Origin: Pectobacterium aroidearum
GTDB lineage: Bacteria > Pseudomonadota > Gammaproteobacteria > Enterobacterales > Enterobacteriaceae
Direction of reading: 5' to 3'
Length of the DNA: 64,000 nt
Assembly (NCBI RefSeq): GCF_041228105.1
Contig: NZ_CP166097.1
Coordinates: 1,302,001 to 1,366,000 of the forward strand
Under the pieces are notes generated by a model. The model was given only the letters and a program-made list of their open reading frames with translations. It was not told where the DNA came from and did not search any database. Below, piece by piece: positions 61,591 to 64,000 of the stretch (position 1 is the stretch's first letter; every line of letters starts with the position of its first letter). Made by a program: the position numbers and the translations under genes.

Positions 61591-61812
61591 GTGTTGCTCA
61601 TTCAACTGGTTATGATTGCGTTGCTGACTGGCAAATATTTTCGCTCATAACATCTGGAATGATGCCAAAAGAAAGGGTGCCTATCGTCCACCAGACCGAT
61701 AACAGGGCGTGAAAACGAACGTTATCAAGCATCGGGCGACACGTTGAGTGAGGCACCGCCTATTCAGTCACGCGGCCAGAGGGAGCGATTCTTCTGGCCG
61801 CGTGACGTTTTA
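61591..61812 (+). ncRNA. glmY: GlmY small regulatory RNA
   Basis: The region between purL and glrK has the E. coli glmY position, and the 5' end GTGTTGCTCATTCAACTGG resembles the E. coli GlmY start (AGTGGCTCATTCACCG, from memory). It ends in a strong hairpin (GTCACGCGGCCAGA with TCTGGCCGCGTGAC, 61767-61806) followed by a short T run. GlmY titrates the adaptor RapZ, sparing GlmZ, which activates glmS and so glucosamine-6-phosphate supply. Upstream elements fit GlrR/sigma-54 control. The total length of about 220 nt is longer than the E. coli RNA, so the exact ends need testing. Confidence 0.75.
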
Positions 61813-61967
61813 CTCCCCGTCACCCCTCCTCCAGAGAATTCAATCCCCCTTTGATTGCTTGTTACGGCATTCATGCTGTATTGCGAAGCGTTGCGCATGT
61901 CGTAAGGGAAAACGTTGAACTTTTATAAGACTCGGTTAGCATCAATGCGGATTCGATAGGTAACGAG

Positions 61968-63404
61968 ATGATTTCTTTGAAACGATGGCGTTTATTCCCG
62001 CGTTCCCTGCGGCAATTAGTAATTATGGCGTTCTTGTTGGTGCTGCTACCGCTGCTGGTACTGGCCTATCAGGCTTACCAAAGTCTGAACATGCTGAGCG
62101 AACAGGCTGCCGATATCAACCGGACAACGCTGGCGGATGCCCGCCGCAGTGAGGCGATGACCAGCGTGGCGCTGGCGATGGAGCGTAGCTACCGGCAATA
62201 CTGCGTATTGGACGATCAGACGCTGGCAACGCTCTACCAGAACCAGCGTAAACAGTATTCGCAAATGCTGGACTCTCACGCGCAGGTGTTGCCCGATCCC
62301 CGCTATTACCAAACACTGCGGCAACTGCTTACTCAGCTCGGTGAGATACGCTGCCATAACAGCGGCCCGGAACAAACCGCATCGAGCCTGCTGGAGGGTT
62401 TTTCTCGCGCGAACGGACAGATGGTGCAGGTGACGCGCGACGTTGTTTTCTCTCGCGGGCAACAGCTTCAGCAGGCTATTTCCGAGCGCGGCCAGTTCTT
62501 CGGCTGGCAGGCGTTGCTCTTATTTCTGGTCAGCGTGATGCTGGTGGTCCTCTTTACGCGGATGATTATCGGCCCGGTTAATGGCGTAGAGCGGATGATC
62601 AACCGCCTTGGTGAAGGCCGTTCGCTGGGGAACACCAGCACGTTCAAAGGCCCGCGTGAGATTCGGACGCTGGCGCAGCGCATTATCTGGCTGAGTGAGC
62701 GTCTGTCCTGGCTGGAATCGCAGCGGCATGAATTCTTACGCCATATCTCCCATGAACTCAAGACGCCATTGGCGAGCCTGCGGGAAGGCACTGAGCTGCT
62801 TGCCGACGAGGTGGTTGGCCCACTGACTGCCGACCAGAAGGAGGTCGTCGCTATTCTCGATAGCAGCAGCCGCCACCTGCTACAGCTGATCGATCAACTG
62901 CTGGACTATAACCGCAAACTGGCGGATACACCGACCGAGCTGGAACGTGTTGAAATCGAAGAAATCGTCGATATCGTCGTGTCGTCCCACAGTCTCCCCG
63001 CTCGTGCCAAAATGATTCATACCGATGTGGCATTGGACATTGGGCACTGCTGGGCGGAGACGACGCTGTTGATGCGAGTGATTGATAATCTCTATTCCAA
63101 TGCGGTGCACTACGGTAAGGAATCCGGTAACATTTGGATTTATAGCCGTCAGATTGGCAATCGCGTTCAGATTGATGTCGCCAACAGTGGTACGCCCATT
63201 CCCGACGCAGAGCGGGGTATGATTTTTGAGCCCTTTTATCAGGGAAGTCACCAGCGTCGTGGTGCGGTTAAAGGAAGCGGGTTGGGGCTGAGCATTGCGC
63301 GTGATTGCATTCGTCGTATGCGTGGTGAGCTTAGCCTGATTACCGTGGACTATGCTGATGTGTGTTTCCGTATCGAGCTGCCCTTATTGTCCGATAACGA
63401 ATAG
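61968..63404 (+). CDS. glrK: Sensor histidine kinase GlrK (QseE)
   Basis: A 478-residue two-component sensor kinase that phosphorylates GlrR, the activator of glmY. Two membrane helices (about 16-34 and 180-200) flank a periplasmic domain, followed by a HAMP-like linker. The phospho-acceptor His262 is in HISHELKTPL, and the ATP-binding N, G1 and G2 boxes follow (DNLYSNAVHYG, then GSGLGLSIARD). It follows glmY and precedes qseG, the standard order. The receiver gene glrR should lie just beyond the window. Confidence 0.96.
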   Translation: MISLKRWRLFPRSLRQLVIMAFLLVLLPLLVLAYQAYQSLNMLSEQAADINRTTLADARRSEAMTSVALAMERSYRQYCVLDDQTLATLYQNQRKQYSQMLDSHAQVLPDPRYYQTLRQLLTQLGEIRCHNSGPEQTASSLLEGFSRANGQMVQVTRDVVFSRGQQLQQAISERGQFFGWQALLLFLVSVMLVVLFTRMIIGPVNGVERMINRLGEGRSLGNTSTFKGPREIRTLAQRIIWLSERLSWLESQRHEFLRHISHELKTPLASLREGTELLADEVVGPLTADQKEVVAILDSSSRHLLQLIDQLLDYNRKLADTPTELERVEIEEIVDIVVSSHSLPARAKMIHTDVALDIGHCWAETTLLMRVIDNLYSNAVHYGKESGNIWIYSRQIGNRVQIDVANSGTPIPDAERGMIFEPFYQGSHQRRGAVKGSGLGLSIARDCIRRMRGELSLITVDYADVCFRIELPLLSDNE

Positions 63405-63439
63405 TCCGATAACGAATAAAGTCTGAGAATGAATAAATA

Positions 63440-64000
63440 ATGAATGCATGGTTTATGAAGGGATGGTTTACGAATAGCGTATTTTCCCGCCTTTTGAAGG
63501 CGACGCTTATGTCGTCGCCACTCGTTTTAGCGGCGTGTAATAGCCATGTGAACCATGGCTCGGCCTTGCTGGAAGCAGAAACTGCCCCACCGAAAGAGCA
63601 GGTTGCGGATTTCCGTATCGCACAATGTGAACACCTGTGGCAGATAGACGATCGTGAATCCATGAATAATGCGCTTTACTGGTTGCGTGCGATGGACTGT
63701 GCCGGACGTTTGACACAATTCCAGGCTCGTGAGGAAGCCGGGCTGGTTGCGGGGGATAGCTGGGATAGCGCGTTTAAGCAGGGCATTCTGTTGGATAATG
63801 CCGGTATTACTCAGGTTGAGCGGCGTCAGGTGCTGGAACAGATCAATCTATACCGTTTGGCTTTCCCTGCGGCGCTGCGTCCGCTGATGCAAACCTGGCG
63901 TGACAGACAAACGCTGTTTCTGGCGCTGTCGGATGAACGCCTGCGCTATAAGCGTTTACAGGAATCCAGCGACAAACAGCTGGACGCCCTGCGTGTCCAG
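63440..64000 (+). CDS. qseG: QseG lipoprotein (YfhG), partial
   Basis: The first 187 codons of a gene that runs off the window. It begins MNAWFMKGWFTNSVFS with a lipoprotein signal peptide and lipobox LVLAAC, so the mature protein should be a lipid-anchored Cys protein. QseG is an outer-membrane lipoprotein encoded between glrK and glrR and reported to interact with the kinase periplasmic domain. It starts 36 bp after glrK. An internal ATG at codon 6 is an alternative start. Confidence 0.88.
   Translation, partial: MNAWFMKGWFTNSVFSRLLKATLMSSPLVLAACNSHVNHGSALLEAETAPPKEQVADFRIAQCEHLWQIDDRESMNNALYWLRAMDCAGRLTQFQAREEAGLVAGDSWDSAFKQGILLDNAGITQVERRQVLEQINLYRLAFPAALRPLMQTWRDRQTLFLALSDERLRYKRLQESSDKQLDALRVQ

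Overview
The window is a chromosomal segment of an enterobacterium of the soft-rot type, most likely Pectobacterium. This rests on core gene order and protein similarity recalled from memory, not on a search. Most of it is core genome in the order known from Escherichia coli and relatives: cysTWA; the valUXY-lysV tRNA cluster divergent from gltX; alaXW; ung; grcA; srmB; trmN6; nadB divergent from rpoE-rseABC; lepA-lepB; rnc-era-recO; pdxJ-acpS; yfhL; pgpC; tadA; mltF; purL; and glmY-glrK-qseG. The window opens inside cysT and ends inside qseG.

Region by region. 1-2 kb: sulfate/thiosulfate ABC transporter. 2-2.5 kb: a DoxX membrane protein. 2.8-7.8 kb: an accessory iron locus with a TonB-dependent receptor, an RhtX/FptX-type siderophore permease, a small unknown protein and a divergent AraC regulator. 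It has no siderophore biosynthesis genes, so it probably takes up siderophores made elsewhere. 8-11.6 kb: six tRNA genes, gltX and an exported IroE-like esterase behind a good Fur-box candidate. 11.7-27.4 kb: core genes for DNA repair, RNA metabolism, the sigma-E envelope stress operon, signal peptidase and translation.

27.8-53.1 kb: a 25-kb accessory module inserted between yfhL and murQ/pgpC, and the most interesting part of the window. It is a Lap-type giant-adhesin system with its c-di-GMP control genes: an EAL protein, a PAS-GAF-SGDEF cyclase, a TolC/ABC/HlyD type I secretion operon, a divergent 4470-residue RTX adhesin, a small conserved protein, and homologues of LapD (c-di-GMP receptor) and LapG (periplasmic protease). 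The adhesin has an N-terminal retention module with a TAAG motif, exactly 30 tandem 104-residue Ig-like repeats (312 bp each, no length deviation), a VWA domain and C-terminal RTX repeats. The genes fit one circuit: cyclase and EAL protein set c-di-GMP, LapD senses it and holds LapG, and LapG otherwise cuts the adhesin off the surface. From memory (unchecked), a type I secreted multi-repeat adhesin controlled by a non-canonical SGDEF cyclase has been described in P. atrosepticum, so the system as a whole is probably not new; several of its details may be.

53.1-64 kb: an ERIC element, then murQ, pgpC, tadA, mltF, purL behind a PurR operator, and the GlmY small RNA with a sigma-54 promoter, an IHF site and three GlrR-type sites upstream of glrK-qseG.
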